64,000 nt of DNA from Rachycentron canadum (GCA_038496675.1 CM076659.1:13660247-13724246); one strand, 5' to 3'; shown: positions 1-10,694, counted from the first letter of the stretch. Translations and numbers: made by a program. The notes: generated by a model not told the origin, from the sequence alone.

Positions 1-900
1 CCCCCCCACCCTCCCCCCAAATACCAAGCTGAGGGATTTTTAATGGCGGCACAGGGGGAAGAGAAGTAGCCGAGGCAAGGCTGAAAAATATACTACAACG
101 GAGAGTAAGGGAGCTCCGGGCCGTGTTACACTCAGAGGCTGGATCAGGATTTACCACCTGAATCTGCCAACCAACCCGATTGGCTGATTTTTGTGTATCC
201 CGTGACATTGACCAATCAGATTCTACGTCTCTCATTCCCAGCCGTTAAAAGGCTCCGTGAAATCAAAACAGGCTCGAATGTCAACATGATTAATAACAAC
301 CCCGTTTTTTGTTTGTTTTTTTTTTTCAAAAGAAATTATTTTTCTTTTAGTCGATGGCCCACGTTAGTTAAAGGTTAAAATACGTTTGGTAATAATTCGA
401 GCATCGCAATTTGTTGCATGTCTCTCAAGCAACCACGTGGTATCCTCTGAAAGGGGGTAAGGGAATGATGTCATCGTAAAAATACTGCAGCGAGCAATCT
501 GCAGTAATGCATGGCAGCTGCAGCAACACTACTCGGCGCTGGATTATCATTAATATTACTAAAATAAACTACACGCACCGAAGACGAGATTTAATTTGCA
601 CCTAAATGTGTGCCTTACAAAGTCATTTGTCCATCAGCGAAAATGAATGCATGCATGTAACTCTTGTTTACGGAAGGACCATCCCACTCCAATGTGATGT
701 CATTGACACAAGCACCAGTAGGTTTTGCGCATAGACACATAAGAAAAATGAATGTACCGAGCAGAGGTTTTGTGCAATTATTGTTCAGAAGCAAAAATAA
801 TGTAGCAATTATCCATATGCATTTTTAAAGCATGCAGATACTTTTGAGGCGTTATGCAACAAGAAAACAAAGGCACATCATAATCACATATGCATGTCTC
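1..900 (-). promoter_or_regulatory. Upstream region with CCAAT boxes, possible promoter of the next gene (zranb1 by synteny)
   Basis: No coding frame is convincing here. The stretch has CCAAT boxes on both strands (reverse orientation near 181-186, forward near 210-215), an E-box CACGTG near 434-439, GC-richer sequence near 40-130 and a pyrimidine/C-rich start. In human the gene downstream of ABRAXAS2 is ZRANB1 in the same orientation, so this place would hold its promoter and 5' untranslated exon on the minus strand. That identity is inference from synteny; no ZRANB1 codon is in the window. The 5' UTR/exon could also lie wholly outside. Confidence 0.25.
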
Positions 901-1177
901 ATTTATTATCCTCCAGTTCAAGAACCATATTCTCTGTGCTCATCCAACCAAGTCCTTTGCCTACTTTCATCAAGTACACAAATCCAGATAAAAGCTGAGA
1001 TCTAAGCTGTGCACTGGACTTTGTGCTTCAGGGAGGTGTTGATGTTGCAATGGCCCACACAGGGAAGGAAGGGAAGGGTCACCCCATACAGTAAGAGTAC
1101 AAGACTGTATATTTGTATTATGTTGGAACTTCTTAGGTATAGGATCCTAACAATGATAGTCCCCTCACACTTTACAC

Positions 1178-1330
1178 CAGTGGTCCTCAGCACCAGAGCC
1201 ATGCTGGTTTCTGGACCTGAAGTCAGTCTCACACCTGGGGTGGGGTGGGGTGGGGGGTAAGACTTCAAAAACAATCATCTAGGGCCTGAGGACCAGGATT
1301 AAAAGTGAGGACCAACACTGAGAATTGCTG
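1178..1330. mobile_element. Short hAT-like MITE with degenerate terminal inverted repeats
   Basis: The left end reads CAGTGGTCCTCAG. The right end, reverse complemented, reads CAGCAATTCTCAG. Both resemble the CAGxGGTTCTCAA-type ends of small hAT-derived elements. The 8-bp flanks CTTTACAC and CTCTATAC agree at 6 of 8 positions, as expected for an old hAT target-site duplication. The interior carries a GGGGT tract (about 1237-1258). No transposase is present. Old and degenerate, so the family call is tentative. Confidence 0.5.
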
Positions 1331-2883
1331 CTCTATACGACAACACTCAAACAAGCTTATACAGTAAGTGCTGTTTAAATGCTACCCCTCCCTTTTCTAC
1401 GATACATTCATTATTTATTACCTTATATTATATTCCAGTACTCAAAGGAAACCATACTCCTAACAAACTGATTTTGTCATTTCTTTTAATATTGTGTGAT
1501 TGCGTTGATCTGGGTGATTATTAAGTAAGATTTTGAGTGCCAGTTCCTGATCAGTGATGCATTAGCATTAACACACCAGAGCAAATGAAATGACCCTAAG
1601 GCAAAAAACATGATGTTCAAACAGGCTGTGTAAATAAAGCGGCGCTTGTTCACAAGGCAAAGCTTCTCCCACCACAAAATGTCTTTTCCAAACAGAGTGC
1701 AACCTGCTGATCACGATGTTAGACACCCTCAATGTGCAGTGCAAACATCTGTCCATGCTGAATAAGGGTCTAGAACTGACCAGTTCATGCTAGGAGGGTG
1801 TCCTACATCCAGCACCTAAACGATCTGCACCTCAGTTAATAAAATGGGCTAAATGTTTTTAAGAAAAGTCATCAGCATGTCAGTTATGGTCATCATACCA
1901 TCTTTGCCTTGCAGGATATTAGGACATTAAGCAGATTCCCTCTGACTTTACAGTTATAATTCCAGTTTTAAATGATAAAGCAAGCAATATCACAGCTGCA
2001 ACCATGAGATACAGGTCCAATTTGAAGCCATCAGTAAAACTAAATAGGGAAAACAGCTTTGGGAAGCAGTGATGATTGTTTCAGGTAAACAAAACACAAC
2101 ATCATAGAAAAGAAAGAGGAAGGCATATAAGTGCAGGATTAAAAAAATTAAAAGAAAAGCTGGAAGTCAATTATTGCAAACACAACACAGTTTGTTATAA
2201 TTTTACCCCTCAAGAAAGATCTGTGTTCTGTGTGCAGATAGAAACTGCCCTGAGTGGAAGGCACTGTATACTGAAGCAAGGTCATGTTTTCATCACATTA
2301 TCCAGGTCCATACACATAAAATTGACCCAACCAGGTCAGAATACATGAGGTCTGCAGTCAACTATGCAGAGACAGGTAGGTGATCTCTCCCTCGCTGTTC
2401 CCAAGGTAACAATTCACACACTACAGGGGGTATCAGCCTTCTGTTATGACTTTAATAGAGAACAAGTCAGTGAGAAGTGTGCTTGAAGTGGTTATATGAT
2501 CACGGTCAGTAGTATTGGACAACCAGCACTGTGAAGTGGAAGTAGCAGCCAGGTTTTTATATAAAGAAAACAGACAGATGCAGTTGTTTTAAGTGGTAAC
2601 TCTCTGTGTTGCAGCAGCAGAAGGGAACCGCAAGCATCTGGTTAGTAAAGCTACAGTACACTTTGTTTGCCCTGTGAAACCCTGTACAACGCACAAAAGC
2701 TGAGCCGAGTTTGGCTCAGGGTGGTCAAAGAGGACTAACTCAAGTGGCACAACATGACAGCATTGGTACAGCACAATAATAAAGATATCTTAAATTTTGT
2801 TAAGTGCAGCAAAGCGCATACAATTTCAGTGTTAGCCAAGAACTAGACATTGACATTCCTGTTAATCAAATCAGATTAACCGC

Positions 2884-2968
2884 CAAACTGACTATATATA
2901 TATATATTATATATATATATTATATATAATATATATATGAAAGAGAGAGAGAGTCAGTTTGACTATAT
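2884..2968. repeat. AT microsatellite inside a short inverted repeat
   Basis: A (TA)n tract with interruptions and a (GA)n tail is bracketed by AAACTGAC near 2884 and its reverse complement GTCAGTTT near 2954. The whole unit could fold as a long hairpin. Both sides also share GACTATATATA in direct orientation. Confidence 0.7.
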
Positions 2969-3717
2969 ATATGTATAAAGCACCCATTATAGAAGTGGCA
3001 GAGTAAATTTTGTTTGAAATCTATTAATCATTTAAATAGGCAACTGTATGATTACTGTGAAATGTGAAAAAAATCCAAAATCATCAAGAAATTAGTAGTT
3101 ACATATGTATATTTGTTTCATCACATTAAAGAATAAAAAGTTAACAACCAGTAGCCTATTTTTCAAAAAAAAAAAAAAAAAAATTTTGAAGGCCGCAAAA
3201 TAGTTTCCCTTTGCTCTTCTTAAATGGTTTGTTTAAAAGATGGCAAAGACAAATAGTGCAAGAGGTAATGCAAGATTGGGTGCTCAGAGTTGGTGATGCA
3301 AATGTGAAACAAAAAGATAGAGAAAGAGTGGACTGACTTTTCTTTTAGGGAACCTGTTTGCCAACCAGCTGGCATACACTCTTGTAATACCCACTTCTGA
3401 CCCTGACACCAGATACATCCACACTGAAGGACCAAGAACGATCCTATTCCAAAAAGAAAAAAAATTAAACACACAACTTTTTTCCCCCACAGTGAGACAC
3501 ACCTGTTAAGCCTGCAAAGCCTAGCAAGGTTTCCCCATAAAATGGAGATCAGACTAAGACAAGAAGAAATACACACAGCGGGACACCACCTGCGCATGCC
3601 TTTCACTTTCAGGACTGGCACTTCTTTTGTCTATATTTGTCTCTCTTTGATTGCTTGAGATGCCCACCTCTCAAGGTGCGTCACTTTTGTGTGTCTCTTA
3701 CACACCCGCTCATGTTT

Positions 3718-4283
3718 CTATGTGGTCTGTGAGCCACGTGCGTCCCCATCAGGACTAAGGGCAGCTGGTCGGCCTTGAGCTAAAATGCTGGCTGTGACCA
3801 TTGGCAGGTGAGTGCCTTCACTCACTAAGTTCTCATATTCACTACTGTCTTCATCTTCGTCGTCATCATCTTCATCATCTTCCTGCCCTGCAGCTTGTCT
3901 GTCTAACGAGTCAGAGCTTGATCCGTCACCATTGCCAAGGTACGGGGTGCTGGGGGTGGTAACAGGATTGGAGCTGGCACCGAGGCCAAGGCTCAACCCA
4001 AGGCCAAGGCCCATCCCCAGTGGGCCAGGGGTAGGGTGTCCTGGAGAGCCCACAGCTTGGGGCCGGGGCAGTAGAGCAGCACTGGTAGGTGGGGAAGAAG
4101 AGGAGGGCAGAGAGTCATCCTGGGTCAAGAGGTCAGCATAAGACGGTGGGTTAGGTGAGGTACTAGGCCGCTCTGGGGCAGAGGGTGTGTGGAAAGTTAT
4201 CCTGGACAGAAGTGAAGCCTCAGAAGGTTCTGTGTTTTCCTCTGGAGTGGAATGGGAATCTGCATTTTGGGCCTCACGGAGCC
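3718..4283 (-). CDS. abraxas2: abraxas2 coding exon 9 (last; low-complexity tail)
   Basis: Encodes residues 262-448 and the TAG stop at 3718-3720. It includes PPSYADLL near 306-313 (human PPPYSDF), PRPQAVGS (also in human), a Gly-Leu repeat, an acidic block of Asp/Glu at about 395-406, then SSEYENL (human DSDYENL) and a terminal ARGSQTT (human PRNTQTSQI). Confidence 0.95.
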
Positions 4284-7200
4284 CTGCGGAATAGAGAGAA
4301 AGATGTAACTGAAAAAACTGTCAAATTTGTAGTGTTAAGCACATGATGGTATTTGCAAAGTGCTGGCACATAAAATAAGAGGAAATCAAGTTGGCCTGGT
4401 TGGTTAATTATTTATAAAAAATGCGAGAGGGATAATAATAACTCTCGAAACAACTCTAAGACCTAAGTGACATAATTGCAGTTTATAGAATTCAAAACAG
4501 GTACATACTCCTCTCTTCTTCTGCTGTCTTGTGTTTCCTGAGAGCTATTTGTTGTTTGAGTTTGTTTACATCCTCTTGAATTTTCTCCTTCACACGTTCA
4601 CTTTGTTCTACTTCCCCACACACAGCCTAAAGCAAGACAAACAGGTAGAAAAGCTCACACAAAAGGGATAAATAATAAACTTCCTTTGAGTCATCTAATG
4701 AACAAACAATTTCACAATATGTTATAGGCAAAGTCCACCAGCTTCTGGCTCACCTGCACTTTATCTTGTAGTGCACTGTAGACTTGGAATATTGTTCGGA
4801 TATCCTTCATCACTCCATCTTTGTCGAAGAATTCAGCCCTGGAGACATATTTACCAATTACATCATTAATATATAATATACAATATCACACAGTACAAGC
4901 TCTGTTCATTAAGATCATACATTACAAAGGCACTAGAGCAATAAAGGTGTAGTGTTTCAAATTGTGGATGCTTTTTTTATCAAAGCTAAATCAAATAATA
5001 TTTTACTGTGTCACATCAAAATCAGCTGAATGAACTGAGGTGAAAATAGTGATCTAATCTAAAGCTTGATAGACAGGCCTGTAGTCTAGCCCTGCAGTGT
5101 AGATGATACTGACACAGTATCCAACCCATTTATGACAGAAACAGTGGGTCTAAGTTTTGACACAAAGAACCAGTAAAATGTGTGATTCTACTAGTAACAC
5201 ACAGTGTCAAATGTAAACTAGGACTAGGACACCACCACAACGGCAAAGCTGTAGTATGCTGTCAGATAAAAACAGGCGGGTACTGCAATTCTACACATAT
5301 CATTGGCTAAAAAAAATAATAATAATAATAAATTGAGTGTCCAAACCTTACCCATGCTCTTTGATGACCTTGGCGTAGTTGAGTGAGGTGTTGGGCACTG
5401 AGGACACTTTGTATTCCTGCTGGCTTGTGTTGCCAAGGTTTGGGATTGTGAGGGTGATCCTCTGGTTGTACCTACTGAGTTGAGATGACCAGTTAGCACT
5501 CCTAGTATAATACTATAATATAATAATATAATATAACTAATAGAAAAACAAATACTTTTCTGCTTTCACATTTATTTATTTATTTTATTTTTTTTAAATG
5601 GATGAGACATGGTGACATTGGTGACTTTTGAAGATGAAATTACAATAAAGACAAATGACCAATTAAATCAAATAATTAATATATGAAGAAACAATTTTTC
5701 TGAACATACATCAATGCAATCTAACATTCTCTCTCAATGCCTCAACTCGGGTTATCTTCTGATACCAGTTCCTGATGAGGTACCAGGTCTTTCATTTTCT
5801 CAATTATTAAATTTGTACACACTGCTGCATGAAACACATTGGGATTATTTATTTTTTAAAAACAGTGACAAATTATATTTAATTGTGGACTGGTCCTGTA
5901 ATGACTTTCTCTCTGTCTACTTAATAAAATCATGATCAGCCCAGATAGCAACTGTAGTATTTCAGAGAAACTAGAACAAACAAAAGAAACTTAAATATAG
6001 AACAAACATACTAGGTGGGAATTATCTCCATGTAAATAAAAAAAAAAATCTGGACAATGGTTAACATTTATTAATCAGACAGTAGATTCACAAGCTACAA
6101 TGAGTATGTGTGTGTTTGATTGTTATTACCTGCGGTTAGGTCTGAAGAGCACATATTCCAGTGCATGTGTGGAGCTGTTGGCAGTGGAGATGAAGCTGAA
6201 GAGAAGGAAGACGAGGTCGGGGACACCAAGCAGCTGAGTCAGCTGTTTGTGGATGATCTGTTCCCTGAACGACATTTGCTGCTGTGTGTTTCTCCGGAAC
6301 CGGTACCAACCAATGACGTTCTACAACAACCAAGAAACAAATCTTTAAAAATATGTTTAATCCAATAGAGTGATCATTAATCCAATGACATTCAAGACAA
6401 ACTAGCATTGGCCACAAGACTATATGTTTTAATGAGAAAAAAAAAAACAAACTGTCCACATAATTCCAAAACCTGCATGGCCACTTAATGCCTTAGTAAG
6501 AAAAAGGTAAAATGATTCATTTCAATAAATTGGCAAATTTTGCTGAATAATAATTTAATGTATAAATCCAATAATATATCAACATGCTGAAATCAGGACT
6601 ATGAATAAGTTCCACAAGGCTAAACTCAATTTATATTTTGAAATGTAGCATTCAATCACACTTTCAGTTTACAATACACCATCGATCAAAATATAAAAAA
6701 ATGTTCAAGTCATGTCTGATTTCTTTGGATTCATTTTAATGCAGCCTTGGTCTTTAAGTAAAAAGAGGGCATCACTAACATTTTACAGGTCATTACCTAC
6801 AATGTATGTTGAAATACTCACTTTCCGCCTATCTTTAAGGATGCTGTTGAGATTTTCTTCACTGACTTTTCCTGCGTAGTCATAAAAGCTGAAAAAAAAA
6901 AAAAAAGAAGAAGTTCAATGTGATTCAACATGTTCCTGCTGTTCTTCCACTTACTTCTGTTAGCCAATCTTGTAAGATGAGGCCATCTACTGTCCAATGT
7001 CTAATTAATTCAGCCTATGCTAAAACGGATATAAACTGAGTTAAATTGTTAGCAATATTACAGTGACCTAAAACACAGATAACCACAAGCTACATTGCAC
7101 AGTCCCTTTTTACTGTATCATAAATAAATGATCTAAATATGTCTTATGAAATGCCAATACAAGCTACCTTACCTTGTTATGCATGTTAGAACAAAATTTT

Positions 7201-9937
7201 ACATTTTATATCTTACCTAAACAACTGGGCACAAGGATCATGGTTGTGGATTTCTGTTGGGAACAATCATAACAGATGTTTCAGTTATATCATTATAAAT
7301 GTAAATATTTAAAGCATAATATTTAATTAAAATAGTCAAAGTGTAGCTCAATACAAAATTCACACCACAAGAATGCAATTTGCAGCCATTTAGAAAGGTA
7401 TTTTTTTATATTAATGAAGACACCAGTATGGTCAGAAAATGTATATTGTAGGCCACACAAGCAGCAATCTCAGAAAGAAATACTTTTGTTAATGAACACG
7501 TGGCTTTCATTTTTTGGTATCTTAATTTACAAGATAACTGCACACCAAACAAACTATTATTTCAACAACTTAGACAAGGCTCATTAATATAAATCTGAAT
7601 ATTTGTGTGACATAGAAAACTGAAGCTGACTGATAAGTGCTGTGCAAAAAGCTGCTCACTGGCATAGTTACTTTCCCAGATACACCAAAGCACACTTCCC
7701 TTCAAAGTACTGAAAGGGCATAAGCAAATTTTAGAAAGCAGCAAAAAAAAAAAGCAACACACACAACTGAAAAAACTTGGAAACTATTATCAATATTTCT
7801 AATTTACTGCTATATGTTGGCAACTTAAGTTTGTGGGCCTAACGTCTGACGTCATCACAAGATATGTGCTTATATAATAAAAGATGTCTCTGACAGATAC
7901 AACTGACAGGGGATGCAACTGACATCTCCGGAGATGCCAGTCTGCAAGGGGGGAGGGAGATGTCAGTCTGCACACTCCTACGCAGTCTTGGGAAGGGCTC
8001 TCAATAAGCAAAATAGGTGAAAACACCTGTGTGGGCGGACCATGAGTGTACAGGAGATTTAACAGAACTTGTATTACATTTTGATCTAATAATCTAAATC
8101 TATGTGAAAATGGTGCAAAAGTACAAATTAGACTGAAATAGGCTTTATATTATATTATTTTATATATATATATACACACACACAACACACATTCTATTGC
8201 ATTCAAGTTTCAGGTAAGTAGAATTCAACCATTATTAATCTTGTACACTGTGAGCCTGTAAATCTCTTCATTGCCTCTTGAGGCTGCTATCACAGATTGG
8301 CATTAATCAATTGCTACTTCCTCCTTAAGATACCACAAAGTTTGTGTTTTTGTCTGTGTCAGGGCTTACCTACTACCTGGAGCAATTCTGCACTGCTGAT
8401 CTGTGTGTCACTGATGCTGACAGTCTCTTCTTGCCTCACATCTCCTAATAGGAAGCCCTCCTGTGCAAATACATTTTAAAAGAACTGTGGTTAGGACACT
8501 GATGTATACTAATACATGCAGTATACCAATGTATCATGTAAACCTAAAACTCTTAGTTCATTAAACAATTAGCTGATCAACAGAACATTAATCAGCAACA
8601 ATTTGTCTAATCGGTTGCTTGTTTCAAGCAAAAAATGCCAAAGGTGTTTCAGTTACAACAAATGTCTAGTTTTTGCTGTGTTTATTGATATGAACTGAAT
8701 ATATATTTTATTAATGAATGTAAAGTTAACTGATTAGAAATCCTTAGCGACCCATACAGCAGTGTATTAGAGGATACTTAACAGATTAAAGGTCAGCCAG
8801 ATGGATAGCTCTGGATGGATGGATGGATAGTTTTGGATACGAATCTGCTCTACGTCAAAATCGCTTAACATTATCAAAAGATTACTTAATTAAGCATTAA
8901 GACACAATTCAGCTTTTTTTTTTTTTTTTTTTTTTTTTAAGATAAGCTGTTTATTTCAAGCGACAGTGACGCCTGGTAAAGATAGCGCTGTCTTACTAAC
9001 TACGGCTTATGTCAGGAATGCAGGCCAACTTGTAAAGTGGCATCTGTCCACCTGCTCAGGACGACTTCAAAGTCTTGTCAGGAGGAAAACAGATGTAAAC
9101 AGCGCTGACGTTAGCCGAGTTTGCTCTGACGCTTGCGTGAAATGTTTCCCTTTGTCACGAAACATTTCTCCTCCGAAACATGTCTGCACCGAGCAAACCA
9201 AAAGCCGAAGCAAAGAAAAATATTTCTACGCACGTCAGTCTACTTTGTTACACTGTACTGACTTAAATGCAACTTACACTAGCTAGGTGGCTAAGAAGCT
9301 AACCTAGCCATGCGGAAACGAGAAAAACAAAAAGGGTTAACGGGTCCTGGTTTGGAAATTTACAGTGTTGGCGTCTTATTCTTGACGAGATGCTAAACTG
9401 CTATCTAATATCCGGCCGAGGTGTCCGTAGACTATAAACACCACCGACACACGGAAGTCACTTGACTTGGTAGCTTACCTAACAGGCTAAGTAGCTAACT
9501 ACTGGGTATTTCCTGGAACTCAAACTTTCCCAGTAGCATGCCAATATTAATATTGCAGGTATTGCCATACATGGCTCTTTGTGCCTAACGTTATGAGTTG
9601 ATATTTGAAGCCTGTGTAGCTGTTACACATGAGAACATCTTGCAACGACCAGACCTGTCTCTATATCGCAGCATCTACACAGTGTGCTTACACCCTGCCC
9701 ACCGGTAAATAGACGGGGCCAATATTAGCTAGCCAGCAACAGGATGATGACACTGGAAAACAACACTAACTAATGACGCTGGTGAACGATCAGACGCATT
9801 GTCGAGCTACGCGCACTTTAGCAACCACTGCATGTGTGTGTGTCAACACGATCAGGCGTACTTACATGATCTGAGTTGCTGTTGGCGCTGTGATAACACA
9901 CAGAACTAAAAGTATAACCTGAAATGGATGCCGCCAT
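3718..9937 (-). CDS. abraxas2: Abraxas2 (FAM175B/ABRO1), BRISC complex scaffold; nine coding exons
   Basis: Coding segments in transcript order are 9866-9937, 8370-8460, 7217-7253, 6822-6888, 6130-6320, 5352-5471, 4754-4838, 4509-4626 and 3718-4283. All are bounded by GT-AG and join in phase to 448 residues; the human protein is about 415. The start MAASISGYTFSSVCYHSANS matches the family N terminus. Residues 1 to about 150 form the MPN-minus domain. Where an active JAMM protease has GWYHSHP, this protein has GWYRFRR (R96, F97, R98), so the zinc-binding histidines are absent, as known for Abraxas proteins. Residues about 200-262 are a charged coiled-coil segment expected to pair with BRCC36. 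The C-terminal tail is low-complexity and acidic, ending SQTT, without the SPxF BRCA1-binding end of Abraxas1. The known family role is scaffold of the cytoplasmic BRISC K63-linkage-specific deubiquitinase (BRCC36, BABAM1, BABAM2). It is divergent from eef1akmt2. Confidence 0.96.
4509..4626 (-). CDS. abraxas2: abraxas2 coding exon 8 (coiled coil)
   Basis: Encodes 39 residues from AVCGEVEQSERVKEKIQ to KTAEEER plus one base. Heptad-like charged sequence continues the coiled coil. The donor is GTATGT. Confidence 0.94.
4754..4838 (-). CDS. abraxas2: abraxas2 coding exon 7
   Basis: Encodes AEFFDKDGVMKDIRTIFQVY then SALQDKVQ, the start of the coiled-coil helix, ending in phase 0 at GTGAGC. Confidence 0.95.
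5352..5471 (-). CDS. abraxas2: abraxas2 coding exon 6
   Basis: Encodes YNQRITLTIPNLGNTSQQEY, then KVSSVPNTSLNYAKVIKEH and two bases of Gly. The donor is GTAAGG. Near-identical to the human segment. Confidence 0.96.
6130..6320 (-). CDS. abraxas2: abraxas2 coding exon 5 (degenerate JAMM region)
   Basis: Encodes 63 residues beginning NVIGWYRFRRNTQQQ and ending EYVLFRPNR plus two bases. It holds the region where active MPN-plus enzymes carry the H-x-H zinc ligands, here R-F-R. The GVPDLVFLLFSF strand and the ST-rich loop are strongly conserved. Confidence 0.96.
6822..6888 (-). CDS. abraxas2: abraxas2 coding exon 4
   Basis: Completes the Ser codon and encodes FYDYAGKVSEENLNSILKD then RRK, ending in phase 0 at GTGAGT. 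The acceptor is a long T-run followed by CAG. Confidence 0.94.
7217..7253 (-). CDS. abraxas2: abraxas2 coding exon 3 (micro-exon, 37 bp)
   Basis: Encodes the split Glu, IHNHDPCAQLF and the first two bases of a Ser codon. It starts after CCAACAG and ends at GTAAGA. It is too short for ORF detection and was found by phase and recalled family similarity (human IHNHQPCSKLF). Confidence 0.93.
7866..7975. repeat. Cluster of short direct and inverted repeats in abraxas2 intron 2
   Basis: GAGATGCCAGTCTGCA (7931-7946) recurs as GAGATGTCAGTCTGCA (7957-7972), separated by a purine run. GACATCTCCGGAGATGCC (7921-7938) is nearly self-complementary, and AACTGACA occurs twice just upstream. No protein-coding meaning is visible. 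Confidence 0.6.
8370..8460 (-). CDS. abraxas2: abraxas2 coding exon 2
   Basis: Encodes EGFLLGDVRQEETVSISDTQ and following residues to LLQVV plus one base of a split Glu codon. It is preceded by TTTGCACAG and followed by GTAAG. Nearly identical to the human EGFLLGEVRQEET segment of the MPN fold. Confidence 0.95.
8560..8740. mobile_element. Degenerate fish MITE fragment (GATTAATCAGCAACAATTT type)
   Basis: Contains ATTAATCAGCAACAATTT, a variant of TAATCGGTT, and TTTCAAGCAAAAAATGCCA in the order typical of a common teleost non-autonomous repeat. Family naming is from memory. It lies in abraxas2 intron 1. A related, same-orientation fragment is at 10421-10520. Confidence 0.5.
8914..8938. repeat. 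Poly(T) run, 25 nt
   Basis: Uninterrupted T-run in abraxas2 intron 1 (A-run on the transcript strand), next to AT-rich sequence. Its length may be unstable. Confidence 0.9.
9866..9937 (-). CDS. abraxas2: abraxas2 coding exon 1
   Basis: The ATG (9935-9937) sits in a good Kozak context with G at +4. The exon encodes 24 residues, MAASISGYTF... to ...ANSNSDH, and ends in phase 0 at a GTAAG donor. The intron that follows is about 1.4 kb. Confidence 0.95.
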
Positions 9938-10036
9938 GATGGAAACATCCCTATCAATCCCGATGCCCCCCGCGGTTGCAAACACGCTCCTCGAACGCAA
10001 GCTCTTCTGGGAGGTGTAGGCGAACTCATAAGCAGC
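9938..10036. promoter_or_regulatory. Bidirectional promoter interval between abraxas2 and eef1akmt2
   Basis: Only 99 bp separate the two divergent ATG codons. The interval is GC-richer than the flanks and contains CCCCCCGCGG near 9965-9974, and no TATA box is visible. Both transcripts must start within it or inside the opposite gene's first exon or intron, so their 5' ends overlap or are very short. EEF1AKMT2 and ABRAXAS2 are, from recalled gene order, also head-to-head in human. Confidence 0.75.
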
Positions 10037-10146
10037 ATGGAGGACGCCACGGAAAGTACACATGGCTGTGAAAACACCTCAGACCCGGAGGGGGACAGAT
10101 GCTCAGACAACGACTTTGGGCCCTCAGCACTCGGGACGAAAGAATA
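10037..10146 (+). CDS. eef1akmt2: eef1akmt2 coding exon 1
   Basis: Begins MEDATESTHGCENTSDPEGD and ends FGPSALGTKE plus two bases of Tyr at a GTGAGT donor. A second ATG at 10062 is in another frame and is not used. Confidence 0.92.
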
Positions 10147-10694
10147 GTGAGTTTAATCGTCCGCTGCTTACTTACTTACTAACTTACGATGTTTGGTTAT
10201 TCGCGTCAGGGTCGAGGTCGCGAGAGACACCAACAAAGCTAACGGATACAACCTCAACCCTGTCAAAATATGCCGTGGTACTTTTTTCCCGATTTTACTT
10301 ATTTATTTATCGACTGCAATAAATGCAACAGTTTGAAGAAAGCGCACAAGCCCAGTATGTGATGTTAGGAGAAGAAGAGTGAGCACGAAAATAGGAGCTG
10401 TCAGGTAGATAAATGGAGTAGAGCTGCAAAGATTAGTTGATCAATATATCGATCGATTGACAGCAAATTATATGACAAATGTTTTGATCATTGAAATCAT
10501 TTTGGTAAACAATGCCGGTTCCTGATTCTATTTTAATATTCCATTCTATTCTATCGATATTGGTCTCTTGGTTAGAAAAAATAAATAAAATGCATATAAA
10601 AACTATATGTTAAAATTACAACGCATTTTTTTGTGACATTGAATACACAAAATTAGTAATCTAGAAAATAATCTGCATATTAATTGACAATATA

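Larger units (their letters stand above)
902..3717 (-). other. abraxas2: Candidate 3' UTR / downstream region of abraxas2
   Basis: This is the noncoding stretch downstream of the abraxas2 stop codon (read right to left). Possible polyadenylation hexamers on the minus strand are ATTAAA at 2451-2456 and AATAAA at 1414-1419 and 902-907. Which is used cannot be decided from sequence. The region contains the MITE at 1178-1330, an AT-rich palindromic microsatellite near 2890-2960 and an A-run near 3165-3182 (T-run on the transcript strand). No other gene is seen. Confidence 0.4.

Noticed and set aside
3812..4141. 109-codon serine-rich open frame on the plus strand
   Set aside because: It is the antisense shadow of the acidic and low-complexity tail of abraxas2 exon 9.
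10062..10322. Alternative ATG at 10062 with an 86-codon frame
   Set aside because: It is out of frame with eef1akmt2 and runs through the exon 1 donor into the intron. The upstream ATG at 10037 gives the conserved protein.
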